Of a stretch of DNA of 64,000 nucleotides, positions 18,090 to 29,074 are shown piece after piece. Positions within the stretch are counted from its first letter, which is position 1; each line of letters starts with the position of its first letter. This stretch comes from Brevibacillus porteri. GTDB lineage: Bacteria > Bacillota > Bacilli > Brevibacillales > Brevibacillaceae. Made by a program: the position numbers and the translations under genes. Location of the stretch: contig NZ_PXZO01000011.1 of NCBI RefSeq assembly GCF_003013475.1, forward strand, positions 62,001-126,000, written 5' to 3'. Below the pieces are notes generated by a model. That model saw only the letters and a program-made list of their open reading frames with translations, was not told the origin of the DNA and made no database searches.

Positions 18090-18095
18090 ATCAAA

Positions 18096-18115
18096 AAGAC
18101 CAACTGGTCGGTCTT
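18096..18115. promoter_or_regulatory. operator palindrome 2 (TetR type)
   Basis: AAGACCAACT followed by GGTCGGTCTT, eight of ten half-site positions matching, just downstream of the -10 box. Confidence 0.7.
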
Positions 18116-18127
18116 GCGCAATCACAG

Positions 18128-18147
18128 CAGACCAACTAGTCGGTTCG
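18128..18147. promoter_or_regulatory. operator palindrome 3 (TetR type)
   Basis: CAGACCAACT followed by AGTCGGTTCG; the right half is degenerate. Spacing from palindrome 2 is about three helical turns. Confidence 0.55.
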
Positions 18148-18190
18148 TGAGAGTGTACCAGTCAGATTCGGGAACAGGGGAGGAATAGTC

Positions 18191-18706
18191 GTGCTTACCA
18201 TTTACGAATTACGAGAACTTGTGAAGCTATTGGAGCAGACAGACATAGAATCTTTTGAGGTAAATGATGAAGATTCTTCATTGCGAATCAAACGAAGAAA
18301 TGGGAATCAAGTCACAGCCATACACCAGACTCCCGTACAAACAAAAAGCGCGCCAATCGTGACGGCGGCATCCGTTGTCCCTTTGCCTAAAAAAGAAATG
18401 ATTGAGCGTCCGGTCGAAAAGGTCCCTGTGGAATCCCCTCAGAAATCAGCGGAAGTGACGGAAAACTTGTACAAAATCACTTCACCCATGGTTGGAACCT
18501 TCTATGCAGCACCAGCCGTTGACGCAGCACCATACGTATCCATAAATGATCGGGTAGAGCCAACTACCATTGTCTGTATTGTCGAGGCCATGAAGCTGTT
18601 TAACGAGATTGAAGCAGAAGTAAAAGGAGAGATTGTCCAAGTCTTGGTGGAAAACGGTCAGTTGGTCGAGCATGGACAGCCGTTATTCCTGGTGAAGCAA
18701 GCGTAA
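18191..18706 (+). CDS. biotin carboxyl carrier protein
   Basis: 171 aa, GTG start behind GGGGAGGA. Resembles AccB: a helical N-terminal part, a Pro-rich hinge at about 45-90 and a C-terminal biotinyl domain with VEAMKLFNEI, where Lys135 is the biotin site. It is expected to shuttle CO2 between the biotin carboxylase (26136-27482) and the carboxyltransferase (24086-25651) in the same operon, making propionyl-CoA (or acetyl-CoA) carboxylase. First gene of the operon, directly after the TetR operators. Confidence 0.9.
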   Translation: MLTIYELRELVKLLEQTDIESFEVNDEDSSLRIKRRNGNQVTAIHQTPVQTKSAPIVTAASVVPLPKKEMIERPVEKVPVESPQKSAEVTENLYKITSPMVGTFYAAPAVDAAPYVSINDRVEPTTIVCIVEAMKLFNEIEAEVKGEIVQVLVENGQLVEHGQPLFLVKQA

Positions 18707-18737
18707 TGGAGCAGCTTTTAAGGGGAGGACTGGAAGA

Positions 18738-20861
18738 GTGAGCAAACATACATGGTTCAAGGAATTCTCCGTTCCCACGTACGAGCAATGGCGGGAGGCG
18801 GCAGAAAAATCGCTAAAGGGTGCATCTTTTGATGCCAAGTTACTGACGCATTCGTACGAGGGGATTGTTCGCCAGCCCATCTATCGGTACGAAGATGTCA
18901 AAACATTTCCGCATCTGGAAGCGCTACCAGGCGAGGCACCTTTTCATAGAGGGAATCAACAGCATGGCGAGCAAAAGGAACACAAATGGCATGTCTGTCA
19001 GGAAATCATCGAAACGAGTGCCGAGGCGTTCAATCAGGCAGCCGTAGACGATTTGGAGCGCGGGCAAACGATGCTACATCTGCTGGTGGATCAAGCGACA
19101 TTGGATGGACTTGATCCGGACGAAGCATTGCCAGATTCGATTGGTCACAAAGGCGTATCTGTTTTTTGCAGAGAGGATGTAGAGCAGGCACTTCAAGGGG
19201 TGAAGCTTTCAGAGATCCCTCTTTACGTGAACACGGGAGCGCTAGGCTTGCCCATTCTTTCACTCATCTTGGCACATGTTGAAGCGACAGGCCAGCAAGT
19301 CTCCGAACTTCGAGGTTGCATCGGGCAAGACCCTGTAGCGGTTCTTCTCACAGAGGGCAAGCTCCCTTGTTCCTTACAGACAGCTTATAACGCCATGGCA
19401 AGCATGACGAAATGGGCAAACGATCATGCGCCCGCGCTGAAAACGATCTTGGTTCAAAGCAATCCTTATCAGGACGGCGGCGGAAACGCAGTAACCGAAC
19501 TGGCTTTTTCACTGTCCACAGGTGTCGACTATTTGCAAGCGATGCTTGAGAGGGGACTGTCCATAGAGGAAGTTGCAACACGGATGCAGTTCTCATATTC
19601 GATCGGTTCAGACGTCTTTATGGAAATCGCGAAGCTGCGTGCTGCAAGAATGCTCTGGTCAAACATCGTGGCAGCCTACGGTGGTTCAACGGAAGCTCAA
19701 AAGATGACGATTCACGCCAGAACTTCGGCCTGGACAAAGACGATTTACGATCCGTATGTCAATATGCTGCGCTCCACGACAGAAGCGTTCTCAGCTGTCA
19801 TTGGTGGAGCAGACAGTCTGCATGTATCCGCATTTGACGAAGCCATACGCCCTGCCAATGCGTTTTCAAGAAGAATCGCCAGAAATACGCAAATCATTTT
19901 GCAAGAAGAAGCGCATTTGGCAAAAGTGATCGACCCTGCGGGAGGTTCTTGGTACGTAGAATGGCTCACAGATGCATTAGCGAAAAAAGCATGGGAATTG
20001 TTCCGGCAGGTAGAAGCGCAAGGTGGCATGCTGAGCGCCTTAGAAGCAGGCTTCCCACAAGGCTTGATTGCCCAGATCGCGGATCAAAAGGCAACGAGCA
20101 TCGATACGCGTAAAAAGCGTTTGGTTGGAACCAACATGTATGCCAATTCGGCTGAGCAGCCACTGCAGGCCGAGAGTCTTCTGAGCATTCACGAAGAGCG
20201 AGCAGCGGAAGCACGATCCCTTCGATTGAAACAAAACGCGACTCTCGTCTCCGCAGCCCTCGATGAGTTGGCGAATCATACGGAGGAGTTCGTGGGACGT
20301 GCAGTAAAAGCAGTGCTTCATGGAGCGACTGTGGGTGATATCGCAAAAGCCATGAAACGTGAAGATTCAGTGGAGACAATCATCCAACCACTCCGTATTC
20401 ACCGGGCATCCGAACGCTTTGAATCCTTGAGAATACAGGCAGATGATTTCTTGAAAACGACAGGCAAGAGACCGACTGTGTTCTTGGCTATGATGGGTTC
20501 AGTGGCAAAGCATAAGGCACGGGCAGATTTCGCATCAGAGTTTTTTGCAGTTGGCGGCTTTGACGTATTGCGTCAGCAAGCATTCTCTACCACTGTAGAG
20601 GCGGCCGAAGCTGCGGTGGCATCGGGTGCGTTGATCACGGTCATTTGTTCGGACGATGCGAGTTATCCAGAACAGGCTCCACCTTTGGCGCAAGCAATCA
20701 AGCAACGTGTAGCTCAGATGACGGTTCTGCTGGCTGGCTTGCCTGACGCGGAGCAGCTGGCTACTTTTAAGGCGGCCGGTGTAGATGATTGCATTCACAT
20801 GCGTTCCAATTGCTACGAGATGTTGCGAGAACTTCAGGAGCGGATAGGAGTGAGCTCATAA
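18738..20861 (+). CDS. mutA: methylmalonyl-CoA mutase small subunit
   Basis: 707 aa, GTG start behind GGGGAGG. Has the TIM-barrel mutase domain ([44 protein letters not shown]) and a C-terminal flavodoxin-like domain from about residue 580. The cobalamin-binding DxHxxG motif is replaced by [12 protein letters not shown], as expected for the non-catalytic small subunit. It pairs with MutB downstream to convert (R)-methylmalonyl-CoA to succinyl-CoA. Its stop overlaps the MutB start by one base (TAATG). Confidence 0.93.
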   Translation: MSKHTWFKEFSVPTYEQWREAAEKSLKGASFDAKLLTHSYEGIVRQPIYRYEDVKTFPHLEALPGEAPFHRGNQQHGEQKEHKWHVCQEIIETSAEAFNQAAVDDLERGQTMLHLLVDQATLDGLDPDEALPDSIGHKGVSVFCREDVEQALQGVKLSEIPLYVNTGALGLPILSLILAHVEATGQQVSELRGCIGQDPVAVLLTEGKLPCSLQTAYNAMASMTKWANDHAPALKTILVQSNPYQDGGGNAVTELAFSLSTGVDYLQAMLERGLSIEEVATRMQFSYSIGSDVFMEIAKLRAARMLWSNIVAAYGGSTEAQKMTIHARTSAWTKTIYDPYVNMLRSTTEAFSAVIGGADSLHVSAFDEAIRPANAFSRRIARNTQIILQEEAHLAKVIDPAGGSWYVEWLTDALAKKAWELFRQVEAQGGMLSALEAGFPQGLIAQIADQKATSIDTRKKRLVGTNMYANSAEQPLQAESLLSIHEERAAEARSLRLKQNATLVSAALDELANHTEEFVGRAVKAVLHGATVGDIAKAMKREDSVETIIQPLRIHRASERFESLRIQADDFLKTTGKRPTVFLAMMGSVAKHKARADFASEFFAVGGFDVLRQQAFSTTVEAAEAAVASGALITVICSDDASYPEQAPPLAQAIKQRVAQMTVLLAGLPDAEQLATFKAAGVDDCIHMRSNCYEMLRELQERIGVSS

Positions 20862-23032
20862 TGAAGCGACCTGATTTTTCAAAAATGGCTTATCAGTCCA
20901 AACGAGATGTGTCTGATTTGTTTCCCCAACTGGGTGCAAACCCACTAGGAAACGAGCAAATGTGGCAGACGCTGGAGCAGATCCCTGTAAAACCTCTTTA
21001 CACCATGGAAGATGTGGAGGGCATGGATCACCTCGGCTACATGCCTGGTTTGCCACCGTATACGCGTGGACCATATCCGACGATGTACGTAACTCAGCCT
21101 TGGACGGTGCGCCAATATGCCGGATTTTCTACGGCGGAAGAGAGTAACGCATTTTACCGACGGAATTTGGCTGCGGGACAAAAAGGGCTGTCGATTGCCT
21201 TCGACCTCGCGACACATCGCGGCTATGACTCTGATCACCCCCGGGTAGTCGGTGATGTCGGGAAAGCAGGCGTAGCAGTTGACTCCATTCTTGATATGAA
21301 AATTTTGTTCGATGGCATTCCCCTCGATAAAATGTCCGTCTCCATGACGATGAACGGAGCCGTTTTACCTATTATGGCGTTCTATATCGTGGCAGCAGAA
21401 GAGCAAGGGGTATCGCAGGCGGAGCTAACCGGAACGATCCAAAATGACATTTTGAAGGAATACATGGTTCGGAATACTTACATTTATCCGCCAGAAGCGT
21501 CGATGAAGATTATTTCCGATATTTTTGCCTACACCTCCAAGCACATGCCCAAATTTAACAGCATCAGTATTTCAGGCTACCACCTGCAAGAAGCGGGTGC
21601 GACCGCGGATATTGAATTGGCCTACACGTTGGCAGATGGCTTGGAATACGTTCGTACTGGCCTTGCAGCAGGCATCGACATCGATGCGTTTGCGCCACGA
21701 CTGTCATTTTTCTGGGCGATTGGCATGAACTACTTCATGGAAGTCGCGAAAATGCGTGCAGGCCGCCTGATTTGGGCCAATCTGATCAAGCAATTCCATC
21801 CAAAAAACGAAAAGTCGATGGCACTGCGGACGCATTCGCAAACGTCTGGATGGAGTTTGACGGAGCAGGACCCGTATAACAACGTGGTGCGGACGTGCAT
21901 CGAGGCCATGGCCGCGGCTCTGGGGCATACCCAATCTCTGCATACGAATGCTCTGGATGAAGCGATTGCGTTGCCGACCGATTTTTCAGCCAGAATCGCG
22001 CGAAATACACAGTTGTTTTTGCAGGACGAAACCGAGATAACCAAGGTCGTCGATCCGTGGGCAGGTTCTTATTACGTCGAGTCCTTGACTGCGCAGCTCG
22101 TGGAAAAAGCGTGGGCACACATCGAAGAGATCGAAGCACTTGGTGGTATGGCAAAAGCAATAGAGACGGGATTGCCGAAAATGAAGATCGAGGAAGCGGC
22201 TGCACGCCGTCAGGCACATATCGATTCGGCGAAGGAAGCCATTATTGGCGTGAACAAATACCGTCTGGACAAGGAAGATCCGCTGGAAATTCTCGAAGTG
22301 GACAACACAGCGGTTCGGGAAGCGCAAATCAGACGTTTGCAGGAGCTGCGCAGTAACCGAGATGAGGCGAGAGTGCAAGTAACTCTTCAAGCCATTACGG
22401 AATGTGCGAAATCAGGCGAAGGCAATCTGTTGGAACTGGCCATTGAAGCGGCGCGGGCAAGAGCTTCTTTGGGCGAAATATCGGATGCCTATGAAAAGGT
22501 CGTAGGTAGACACAAGGCGGTCATTCGCTCCATTAGCGGCGTCTACAGTTCCGAATACGCTGATGCCGATGAGGTAGCGGCTGTGCGCAAGATGGCAGAC
22601 GAATTCGAGCAGTGGGAAGGCAGACGTCCCCGTATTATGATCGCGAAAATGGGTCAAGACGGACATGACAGGGGCGCGAAAGTAATTGCTACTGCCTTTG
22701 CGGATTTAGGCTTTGACGTCGATATCGGTCCGTTGTTCCAAACACCTGAGGAAACAGCGAAGCAGGCGATAGAAAATGATGTGCACGTGATCGGCTTCAG
22801 CTCGCTTGCGGCAGGGCATAAAACCTTGCTGCCCCAACTGGTGGAAGAGCTCAAGAAGCTAGGACGCGAGGATATTGTTGTGGTCATAGGTGGTGTTATA
22901 CCAGCGCAGGATTACGCCTTTTTGCGAGAGCATGGTGCCGCAGCTATCTTTGGGCCAGGAACAGTCATTCCTGTAGCAGCCCAGCACGTTCTGCAAGAGA
23001 TCGTGTATCGCCTGGAGGCTGCTGGACAATGA
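20861..23032 (+). CDS. mutB: methylmalonyl-CoA mutase large (catalytic) subunit
   Basis: 723 aa from ATG 20861; the upstream open frame only extends into mutA. The barrel carries the family motifs [21 protein letters not shown] and [12 protein letters not shown], and the C-terminal B12 domain has [11 protein letters not shown], where His binds adenosylcobalamin cobalt. Converts methylmalonyl-CoA to succinyl-CoA, letting carbon from propionate, odd-chain or branched acids enter the citric acid cycle. Ends in an ATGA overlap with meaB. Confidence 0.95.
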   Translation: MKRPDFSKMAYQSKRDVSDLFPQLGANPLGNEQMWQTLEQIPVKPLYTMEDVEGMDHLGYMPGLPPYTRGPYPTMYVTQPWTVRQYAGFSTAEESNAFYRRNLAAGQKGLSIAFDLATHRGYDSDHPRVVGDVGKAGVAVDSILDMKILFDGIPLDKMSVSMTMNGAVLPIMAFYIVAAEEQGVSQAELTGTIQNDILKEYMVRNTYIYPPEASMKIISDIFAYTSKHMPKFNSISISGYHLQEAGATADIELAYTLADGLEYVRTGLAAGIDIDAFAPRLSFFWAIGMNYFMEVAKMRAGRLIWANLIKQFHPKNEKSMALRTHSQTSGWSLTEQDPYNNVVRTCIEAMAAALGHTQSLHTNALDEAIALPTDFSARIARNTQLFLQDETEITKVVDPWAGSYYVESLTAQLVEKAWAHIEEIEALGGMAKAIETGLPKMKIEEAAARRQAHIDSAKEAIIGVNKYRLDKEDPLEILEVDNTAVREAQIRRLQELRSNRDEARVQVTLQAITECAKSGEGNLLELAIEAARARASLGEISDAYEKVVGRHKAVIRSISGVYSSEYADADEVAAVRKMADEFEQWEGRRPRIMIAKMGQDGHDRGAKVIATAFADLGFDVDIGPLFQTPEETAKQAIENDVHVIGFSSLAAGHKTLLPQLVEELKKLGREDIVVVIGGVIPAQDYAFLREHGAAAIFGPGTVIPVAAQHVLQEIVYRLEAAGQ

Positions 23033-24081
23033 CCGGGGGCAAGGCTGACAAGAATTTCTTGAACGTTTCCTCCAAGGCACGTCTCCCGCGCTTATCAGTG
23101 GATCAATACGTCACAGGCGTACGAGATAGTAACCGAACGGTTTTGGCGCAGGCAATCACGCTGGTTGAGAGCAATGCTCCCGCTCATATGGATATGGCCC
23201 AAGAGGTGATTAAGCAGCTGCTTCCTCATACAGGTCAATCCATACGAATAGGTATATCCGGTGTGCCAGGTGCAGGCAAGAGCACGTTCATTGAAGCATT
23301 CGGCAGTATGCTTTGTGAAAAAGGTCATCGTGTCGCTGTATTGGCTGTTGATCCGAGCAGTACGGTTACACGCGGGAGCATTCTCGGCGACAAGACGCGG
23401 ATGGAGCTTTTGTCACGCAATCCACAGGCGTTCATCCGACCTTCTGCCACGGGGGGCACGCTAGGCGGTGTCAATCGGAAGACGCGGGAAACGATGCTGA
23501 TCTGCGAGGCAGCAGGTTATGATGTGATTTTGGTCGAGACGGTAGGGGTTGGACAGAGTGAGACGACAGTCAGGTCCATGGTTGATTTCTTTTTACTGCT
23601 GATGCTGACAGGGGCGGGCGATGAACTGCAAGGAATCAAAAAAGGCATCATGGAAATCGCGGATGCGCTGCTGATTAATAAAGCCGATGGGGAAAATCGC
23701 ACACGTGCCTTGATCGCCAAAGGTGAATACAATCGTGTTCTGCATTACTTGCAGCCGGCAACCACTGGCTGGGAAACGAAGGCATATATGTGTTCTTCTC
23801 TGACAGGGGAAGGCATTGAAGATATTTGGGAGGTCATCGGTCAATTTCGTGAAACCACCATCCAATCAGGCGGCTTCGAGGCAAGACGCAAAGCGCAGCT
23901 ACTCGATTGGATGCACAGTATGGCTCAGGACTACTTGCGCGCGACCTTTTTCGGCAACCAGCAAGTAGCCGAGCTGCTTCCCTCCATTGAAGGAGCCGTT
24001 GCGAGTGGCGAGATTTCACCGACGAGTGCCGTGCAACAATTAGTGGCGATCTACGAGAATGCGATCATGAAAAAGGAATAG
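23029..24081 (+). CDS. meaB: methylmalonyl-CoA mutase-associated GTPase MeaB (ArgK family)
   Basis: 350 aa G3E-type GTPase. P-loop GVPGAGKST near residue 85, then [20 protein letters not shown] (switch region) and INKADG as base-recognition motif. MeaB proteins protect and reload mutase with adenosylcobalamin. The four-base overlap with mutB indicates translational coupling, which fits its role as chaperone of that enzyme. Confidence 0.93.
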   Translation: MTGGKADKNFLNVSSKARLPRLSVDQYVTGVRDSNRTVLAQAITLVESNAPAHMDMAQEVIKQLLPHTGQSIRIGISGVPGAGKSTFIEAFGSMLCEKGHRVAVLAVDPSSTVTRGSILGDKTRMELLSRNPQAFIRPSATGGTLGGVNRKTRETMLICEAAGYDVILVETVGVGQSETTVRSMVDFFLLLMLTGAGDELQGIKKGIMEIADALLINKADGENRTRALIAKGEYNRVLHYLQPATTGWETKAYMCSSLTGEGIEDIWEVIGQFRETTIQSGGFEARRKAQLLDWMHSMAQDYLRATFFGNQQVAELLPSIEGAVASGEISPTSAVQQLVAIYENAIMKKE

Positions 24082-24085
24082 AGAG

Positions 24086-25651
24086 ATGGTGGCCCTTATG
24101 AGCAACAATATGTACGAGAAAATTGATGAATTGATGGAACGGAAATATAAAATCCAGCTTGGTGGCGGAGATGCTCGTATCGATGCCCAACATAACCGCG
24201 GTAAGTTGACCGCACGTGAGCGTATCGAGCTACTGCTTGACCCAGACACCTTTATGGAGCTGAACCCGTTTGTTGAGCATCGTGCTACGCATTTTGGTCT
24301 CGACCAGATGGAGGCACCAGGCGAAGGTGTTGTGACGGGCTATGGTAAAATCAACGGTCGTCCTGTCTATTTGTTCGCGCAGGATTTCACGGTGTTTGGT
24401 GGAGCTCTGGGTGAGATGCACGCGATGAAAATTGCCAAGGTGATGGACTTGGCATCGAAAAATGGCGCTCCCTTTATCGGTCTGAACGACTCTGGCGGAG
24501 CACGCATTCAGGAAGGGGTAAGCTCGCTGGATGGCTATGGCACGATTTTTTACCGCAATGCCATTTACTCCGGTGTGATTCCACAAATCTCTGTCATTCT
24601 CGGTCCGTGTGCAGGAGGAGCGGTTTACTCTCCAGCCATTACGGATTTTGTGTTCATGGTTGAGAAGACGAGTCAAATGTTCATCACAGGACCAAAAGTC
24701 ATCGAAACCGTTACAGGTGAAAAAATATCCGCGGAGGATCTAGGCGGAGCCAAAGTCCATTCGACGGTGAGCGGCAATGCCCATTTTACGGCAGAGACCG
24801 AACAGGAAGTATTGGAAGGAGTACGCAGGCTGCTCAGCTTCCTGCCACAAAACAATCGCGATCGCGCACCTGTGATAAAAGCAGAGGAGAATAATGGTTG
24901 GCAAGAGGAGCTCTTGGAGCTAGTACCTGCTGAAAGTACCAAAGTATACGATGTGCGCAAGGTCATCGAAAAAATCGTGGATCACGGTGATTTCATGGAA
25001 GTACAGCCGAACTTTGCCCGCAATATCGTTATCGGTCTGGCGCGTATCGATGGACACAGTGTCGGCATTATTGCCAACCAGCCAAAGGTCATGGCAGGCG
25101 GACTGGACATTCATTCATCGGATAAGCTGGCACGGTTCATCCGTTTCTGCGACTGCTTCAACATTCCACTGTTGACCTTTGAAGATGTCTCTGGCTTTTT
25201 CCCGGGGATCAATCAGGAGCACGGAGGGATTATCCGTCATGGGGCGAAAATCTTGTATGCTTACTCAGAAGCAACGGTTCCCAAAATCACCGTGATTCTG
25301 CGCAAAGCTTACGGAGGCGCGTATGTGGCGCTCAACTCCAAGTCCATTGGTGCAGATATCGTGTATGCTTGGCCGAATGCAGAAATTGCCGTCATGGGTC
25401 CCGAGGGAGCAGCTAACGTCATTTTTGCAAAGGAAATTGAACAAAGTGAGGACCCGGCTGCGACTCGCGCAGAGAAAATTGCCCTCTACCGAGAAAAGTT
25501 CGCCAACCCATATGTCGCGGCAAGTCTCGGGATGGTGGATGATGTCATCGATCCGCGCGAAACCCGCCAAAAGGTGGCGCAAGCCTTGGAAATGCTCAGA
25601 AATAAACAAGAAGATCGTCCGTACAAAAAGCACGGGAATATCCCACTTTAG
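24086..25651 (+). CDS. pccB: acyl-CoA (propionyl-CoA) carboxylase carboxyltransferase subunit
   Basis: 521 aa; a second in-frame ATG at 24098 is nearly as likely as start. Two crotonase-like halves: the N-terminal one with RIELLLDPDTFMEL, NDSGGARIQEG and GPCAGGAVYSPA, the C-terminal one with AGGLDIHSSDKLARFIRFCD and RKAYGGAYVALNSK. Both oxyanion regions look intact. The length fits the PccB/MmdA class. Transfers the carboxyl group from biotin to propionyl-CoA to give (S)-methylmalonyl-CoA. The acyl specificity is inferred from the neighbouring mutase genes. Confidence 0.9.
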   Translation: MVALMSNNMYEKIDELMERKYKIQLGGGDARIDAQHNRGKLTARERIELLLDPDTFMELNPFVEHRATHFGLDQMEAPGEGVVTGYGKINGRPVYLFAQDFTVFGGALGEMHAMKIAKVMDLASKNGAPFIGLNDSGGARIQEGVSSLDGYGTIFYRNAIYSGVIPQISVILGPCAGGAVYSPAITDFVFMVEKTSQMFITGPKVIETVTGEKISAEDLGGAKVHSTVSGNAHFTAETEQEVLEGVRRLLSFLPQNNRDRAPVIKAEENNGWQEELLELVPAESTKVYDVRKVIEKIVDHGDFMEVQPNFARNIVIGLARIDGHSVGIIANQPKVMAGGLDIHSSDKLARFIRFCDCFNIPLLTFEDVSGFFPGINQEHGGIIRHGAKILYAYSEATVPKITVILRKAYGGAYVALNSKSIGADIVYAWPNAEIAVMGPEGAANVIFAKEIEQSEDPAATRAEKIALYREKFANPYVAASLGMVDDVIDPRETRQKVAQALEMLRNKQEDRPYKKHGNIPL

Positions 25652-25671
25652 AAAGGAGCTCTGATCGTGCA

Positions 25672-26121
25672 ATGAAGCTGCATGAGCTGCGTGAATTCAT
25701 CAAGCTGGTGAATCAGTCTTCCATTGAGGAGCTGGAATGGGAGAAGGGCAAGACCCGCATCGTGATCAAGAAAAGCGCACCAGTCGAAGTCGTGGCTGTC
25801 CATGCGCCTGTACAGGTGGGCGAAATGGAGCATGGCTATCAGGAGGCAGCCGCCACTGCTGAGTCCGTCGATGTCGTTGCTGAGGTACCCAAGGAAGTGA
25901 CACAGCAAGTCATGTCGCCGGGAGTAGGACTGTTCTATGCGGAAGTGACAGTAGGGCAGACTGTTCAAGTAGGCGAAAAAGTTGGACGCTGCACGGCTGA
26001 TGCTCTTCAGCTATCTGCCGAAATTACGACCCCAGTTAGCGGCATTATTACGGAAATTCTCGTTGTGGATGGTCAATTTGTCGATTACGGAAGAGCATTG
26101 CTCGTTGTCAAAACTCAGTAG
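25672..26121 (+). CDS. biotin carrier-like protein lacking the biotinylation lysine
   Basis: 149 aa. The N-terminus ([26 protein letters not shown]) aligns with the AccB-like carrier at 18191, and the C-terminal half aligns with the biotinyl domain. At the modification site it has ADALQLSAE instead of VEAMKLFNE, so Lys is replaced by Gln113 and the flanking Met is gone. It cannot be biotinylated at the usual place. It lies between the carboxyltransferase and biotin carboxylase genes with short gaps, so it is probably a structural or assembly subunit of the carboxylase. The fold call is good; the function is inference. Confidence 0.75.
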   Translation: MKLHELREFIKLVNQSSIEELEWEKGKTRIVIKKSAPVEVVAVHAPVQVGEMEHGYQEAAATAESVDVVAEVPKEVTQQVMSPGVGLFYAEVTVGQTVQVGEKVGRCTADALQLSAEITTPVSGIITEILVVDGQFVDYGRALLVVKTQ

Positions 26122-26135
26122 GAAGGAGTGCGCCT

Positions 26136-27482
26136 ATGTTTACGAAAGTATTGATTGCCAATCGCGGCGAAATCGCTGTCCGCATTATTCGCGCTTGTCA
26201 GGAACTAGGGATACGTACAGTCGCTGTCTTTTCTGAGGCGGATCGGGAAGCATTGCACGTAGAATTGGCGGATGAAGCGTATTGCATCGGACCCACGGCG
26301 TCCAAGGACAGCTATTTGAACATGGCACGGATTATGACGGTCGCTCTTTATACGAAGGCAGACGCTATCCATCCGGGCTATGGCTTCTTGGCGGAAAACG
26401 CTTCGTTTGCCCAGCTTTGCCAAGATTGCTCGATTACCTTTATCGGTCCCGATCCTGAAGCGATCACAAAAATGGGTGACAAATCCGTAGCAAAAGCAAC
26501 GATGAGTCAAGCGAATGTACCATTAGTCCCGGGCACAGACGGCTTGATTGATGACATCGATGAGGCATTGCAGGTGGCGGAGAAAATCGGCTATCCTGTC
26601 ATCGTAAAAGCAACGGCTGGTGGTGGCGGCAGAGGCATGCGGGTCGCTTTTGATGCCGATGACTTGTCCAAGGCGATTCGGCAAGCCCAGAAAGAAGCGG
26701 AGACGGCATTCGGTAACGCTGGCGTGTACTTGGAAAAATACGTGGAAGAGCCACGGCATGTCGAGATTCAAATCATGGGCGACAAGCACGGCAGCGCAGT
26801 GTACTTGGGAGAGCGGGATTGCTCCATTCAGCGACGTCATCAAAAGCTGGTAGAAGAAGCGCCATCTCCTGCGCTAGACCAAGCGCTGCGCGAGCAAATG
26901 GGGCAAGCTGCGGTGGCGGCAGCCAAAGCGGTTTCGTACCACGGAGCGGGTACTGTTGAATTTTTGCTCGACAAGCATGGCCAATTTTACTTCATGGAAA
27001 TGAATACACGGATTCAGGTAGAGCATCCCGTGACAGAGATGATCACAGGAATCGACTTGATCAAAGAACAAATATCTGTCGCAGCAGGCAATCCGTTATC
27101 CTTTTCACAAGAAGACGTGAAAATCAATGGATGGGCGATCGAGTGCCGAATCAATGCGGAGAATCCTGCGAAAAACTTTATGCCATCACCAGGTAAGGTC
27201 GTCAATTACTTGCCGCCTGGGGGTTACGGTGTGCGCGTGGATAGTGCTGTTTATCCCGGCTACGAAATCTCTCCCTTCTATGATTCGATGGTCGCCAAGC
27301 TGATCGTTTGGGGTACAGATCGCAATGAAGCATTGGCTCGTATGAAGCGGGCGCTAGGTGAGTTTGTCATCGAGGGCGTGCATACGACGGTTCCTTTCCA
27401 TGAGAAGCTGCTGGAGCACCCTGACTTTGTCTCAGGGAATTTTGCTACGAACTTCTTGGAGAAACATACGCTGGAATTGTAA
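26136..27482 (+). CDS. accC: biotin carboxylase subunit of acyl-CoA carboxylase
   Basis: 448 aa, ATG behind AGGAGTG. It begins with the biotin-carboxylase signature [19 protein letters not shown], has the glycine-rich ATP-grasp loop [11 protein letters not shown] at about 160, and [20 protein letters not shown] with the catalytic Glu and Arg. Length fits a stand-alone AccC-type subunit. Carboxylates the biotin of the carrier protein using ATP and bicarbonate. Last gene of the operon, followed by a hairpin. Confidence 0.93.
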   Translation: MFTKVLIANRGEIAVRIIRACQELGIRTVAVFSEADREALHVELADEAYCIGPTASKDSYLNMARIMTVALYTKADAIHPGYGFLAENASFAQLCQDCSITFIGPDPEAITKMGDKSVAKATMSQANVPLVPGTDGLIDDIDEALQVAEKIGYPVIVKATAGGGGRGMRVAFDADDLSKAIRQAQKEAETAFGNAGVYLEKYVEEPRHVEIQIMGDKHGSAVYLGERDCSIQRRHQKLVEEAPSPALDQALREQMGQAAVAAAKAVSYHGAGTVEFLLDKHGQFYFMEMNTRIQVEHPVTEMITGIDLIKEQISVAAGNPLSFSQEDVKINGWAIECRINAENPAKNFMPSPGKVVNYLPPGGYGVRVDSAVYPGYEISPFYDSMVAKLIVWGTDRNEALARMKRALGEFVIEGVHTTVPFHEKLLEHPDFVSGNFATNFLEKHTLEL

Positions 27483-27497
27483 AGAAAGAAAAGAGGG

Positions 27498-27529
27498 AAC
27501 AAGCTGCGGGGTTAACGTGGCTTGTTTTT
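27498..27529 (+). terminator. terminator of the propionyl-CoA operon
   Basis: AACAAGC and GCTTGTT pair across a 15-base loop, followed by TTTC and a T-rich stretch. Confidence 0.65.
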
Positions 27530-27572
27530 CTTTATAATAAAACGAGGAAAACCGTGAAAAGGAGCCATGTAA

Positions 27573-28070
27573 ATGAGTGAGTATTCAACGACTGCACTAA
27601 AAATGACCAGAAGTTTTGATGTCCCACCTGAAAAAGTGTTTGATGCATGGCTGAATCAAGAGATGATGAAGAAATGGTTTTTTACCTTGGAGCGAACCAA
27701 TAAAGTGGCACAAAATAACCCCCAAGTAGGGGGGACATGGGAAATTGTTGATCACCGAGACGGGAAAGATTATCGCGCGATCGGAGAGTACATCGAAATG
27801 AATCGTCCAAAGAAAATCGTCTTTACTTTTCAGATGCCGCAGTTTAGTGAATTAACTGATACCTTAATCGTGGAGCTAAAAGATACTCAGCAAGGATGTG
27901 AAATGACTTTTACACAAAACATCGTCGTTCCCCATGAAGAAAATTGGACGCAGGCAGATATCGAACAAGCATTGAAAGAATATCACGATGGTTCGGAGCA
28001 CGGCTGGAATCTCATGTTCATGGGACTAAAAGAATTAGTGGAAACAGGAAAAATTAGCTATCAAGGCTAA
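27573..28070 (+). CDS. SRPBCC/AHSA1-domain protein
   Basis: 165 aa, start behind AAAGGAG. The whole protein is one START-like domain of the activator-of-Hsp90 homologue type (RSFDVPPEKVFDAWLNQEMMKKWFF, GGTWEIVDHRDGKDYRAIGEYIEMNRPKKIVFTF). Such small cytoplasmic proteins bind hydrophobic ligands; the function of bacterial members is mostly unknown. They often sit beside ArsR regulators, but none is present here. Followed by a bidirectional terminator shared with the convergent hydrolase. Confidence 0.85.
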   Translation: MSEYSTTALKMTRSFDVPPEKVFDAWLNQEMMKKWFFTLERTNKVAQNNPQVGGTWEIVDHRDGKDYRAIGEYIEMNRPKKIVFTFQMPQFSELTDTLIVELKDTQQGCEMTFTQNIVVPHEENWTQADIEQALKEYHDGSEHGWNLMFMGLKELVETGKISYQG

Positions 28071-28085
28071 ACACGTACATGCTTA

Positions 28086-28127
28086 AAAAAGGGGGACAGA
28101 GATTGTTCGATATCTCTTCCCCCTTTT
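28086..28127. terminator. bidirectional terminator between convergent genes
   Basis: AAAAAGGGGGA...AGAGAT pairs with ATCTCTTCCCCCTTTT, giving T-tracts in both directions. Confidence 0.85.
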
Positions 28128-28143
28128 GCGTGTTCATCGGCTA

Positions 28144-28959
28144 TTATTTCAACTCGTCCAGAAAGCTTCTTACAGCCTGATAGTATCCGTCAGGGTCAGT
28201 AGAATGGATATCATGCCCGCACTCAGCAAAACTTGCAAGCTTTGTGTTTGGCCTTTGGGTCACCATGCGTTCCGCTTGATTTTCATCGAGTACAAAGCTT
28301 TTTTTACCATGGATCAGCAAGATCGGGCAAGAAGACGCAAGCCAGTCACTCCACCATTCTCCGTCAATGTGTCGTTGAGAAATAGGCATGCCTTTTAAAT
28401 CAGAACGGAATCCCCAGCCTTGTTCATCCTCAAAGACGCTTTCCGAAAAATAATCGACGGCCCGAACGCCGACTGCTTCCAGTGATTTTCTTAGATCGTG
28501 TAAAGAAGGGGAGCGATGTGGGAGTTTTTCTGCAAAGGATAAGTCGGCCATAATTTCTACCCCGATATCTTCCACAATGACTGCGTTCACAAGCTCGGGG
28601 TAACGAGCTGCAAATTGATACGCGTTTACGCCCCCTAAAGAATGCCCGACAATTGTAACAGGAGCTCCATCCAGAACAGTCTTAATTAAGGCGAAGATAT
28701 CATTTAGGTAGCTTTCACGTGAATAATTCGTAGCTGGGGCATGCTCACTCCAGCCGTGACCACGTTGATCCAATCCAATCACGCGCCAATCTGTGAATCT
28801 GGAAGCGAACTTCGAAAATGTCCTTGCATCGTTCATATGACCATGCAGCAGGAGCAAAACTCTTTGGCTGTCCCCTCCAAAATCGAGGTAAGATAGCTTT
28901 ACATCACCTGATTGGAAATATTTTCTCGTTCCTGTACCATTTTCTTGTGGTTTATGCAT
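28144..28959 (-). CDS. alpha/beta hydrolase
   Basis: 271 aa from ATG 28959, which has AGGAGG nine bases upstream; a longer frame of ten codons is ignored. Nucleophile elbow VGHSLGG, oxyanion region LLLHGHMNDART, catalytic His in ECGHDIH near the C-terminus. Closest in look to the broad epoxide hydrolase/haloperoxidase/MhpC group that acts on small esters or C-C bonds. Substrate unknown. Convergent with the SRPBCC gene and divergent from the WYL regulator. Confidence 0.85.
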   Translation of the reverse strand: MHKPQENGTGTRKYFQSGDVKLSYLDFGGDSQRVLLLLHGHMNDARTFSKFASRFTDWRVIGLDQRGHGWSEHAPATNYSRESYLNDIFALIKTVLDGAPVTIVGHSLGGVNAYQFAARYPELVNAVIVEDIGVEIMADLSFAEKLPHRSPSLHDLRKSLEAVGVRAVDYFSESVFEDEQGWGFRSDLKGMPISQRHIDGEWWSDWLASSCPILLIHGKKSFVLDENQAERMVTQRPNTKLASFAECGHDIHSTDPDGYYQAVRSFLDELK

Positions 28960-29032
28960 ACAGCATTTCCTCCTTTTAATGACCAGCATGTTATGTCCAA
29001 CTCGACTTCTTCTTTACCGTAACAGATAATGG

Positions 29033-29047
29033 TGACAGGAATTGTCA
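29033..29047. promoter_or_regulatory. possible operator of the WYL regulator
   Basis: Inverted repeat TGACA-GGAAT-TGTCA, followed by CATAAT that could be a -10 box, about 30 bp before the start of the regulator reading frame. Candidate autoregulation site only. Confidence 0.35.
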
Positions 29048-29074
29048 TAATAAAAATTTTTGGAGAGTTATGCC

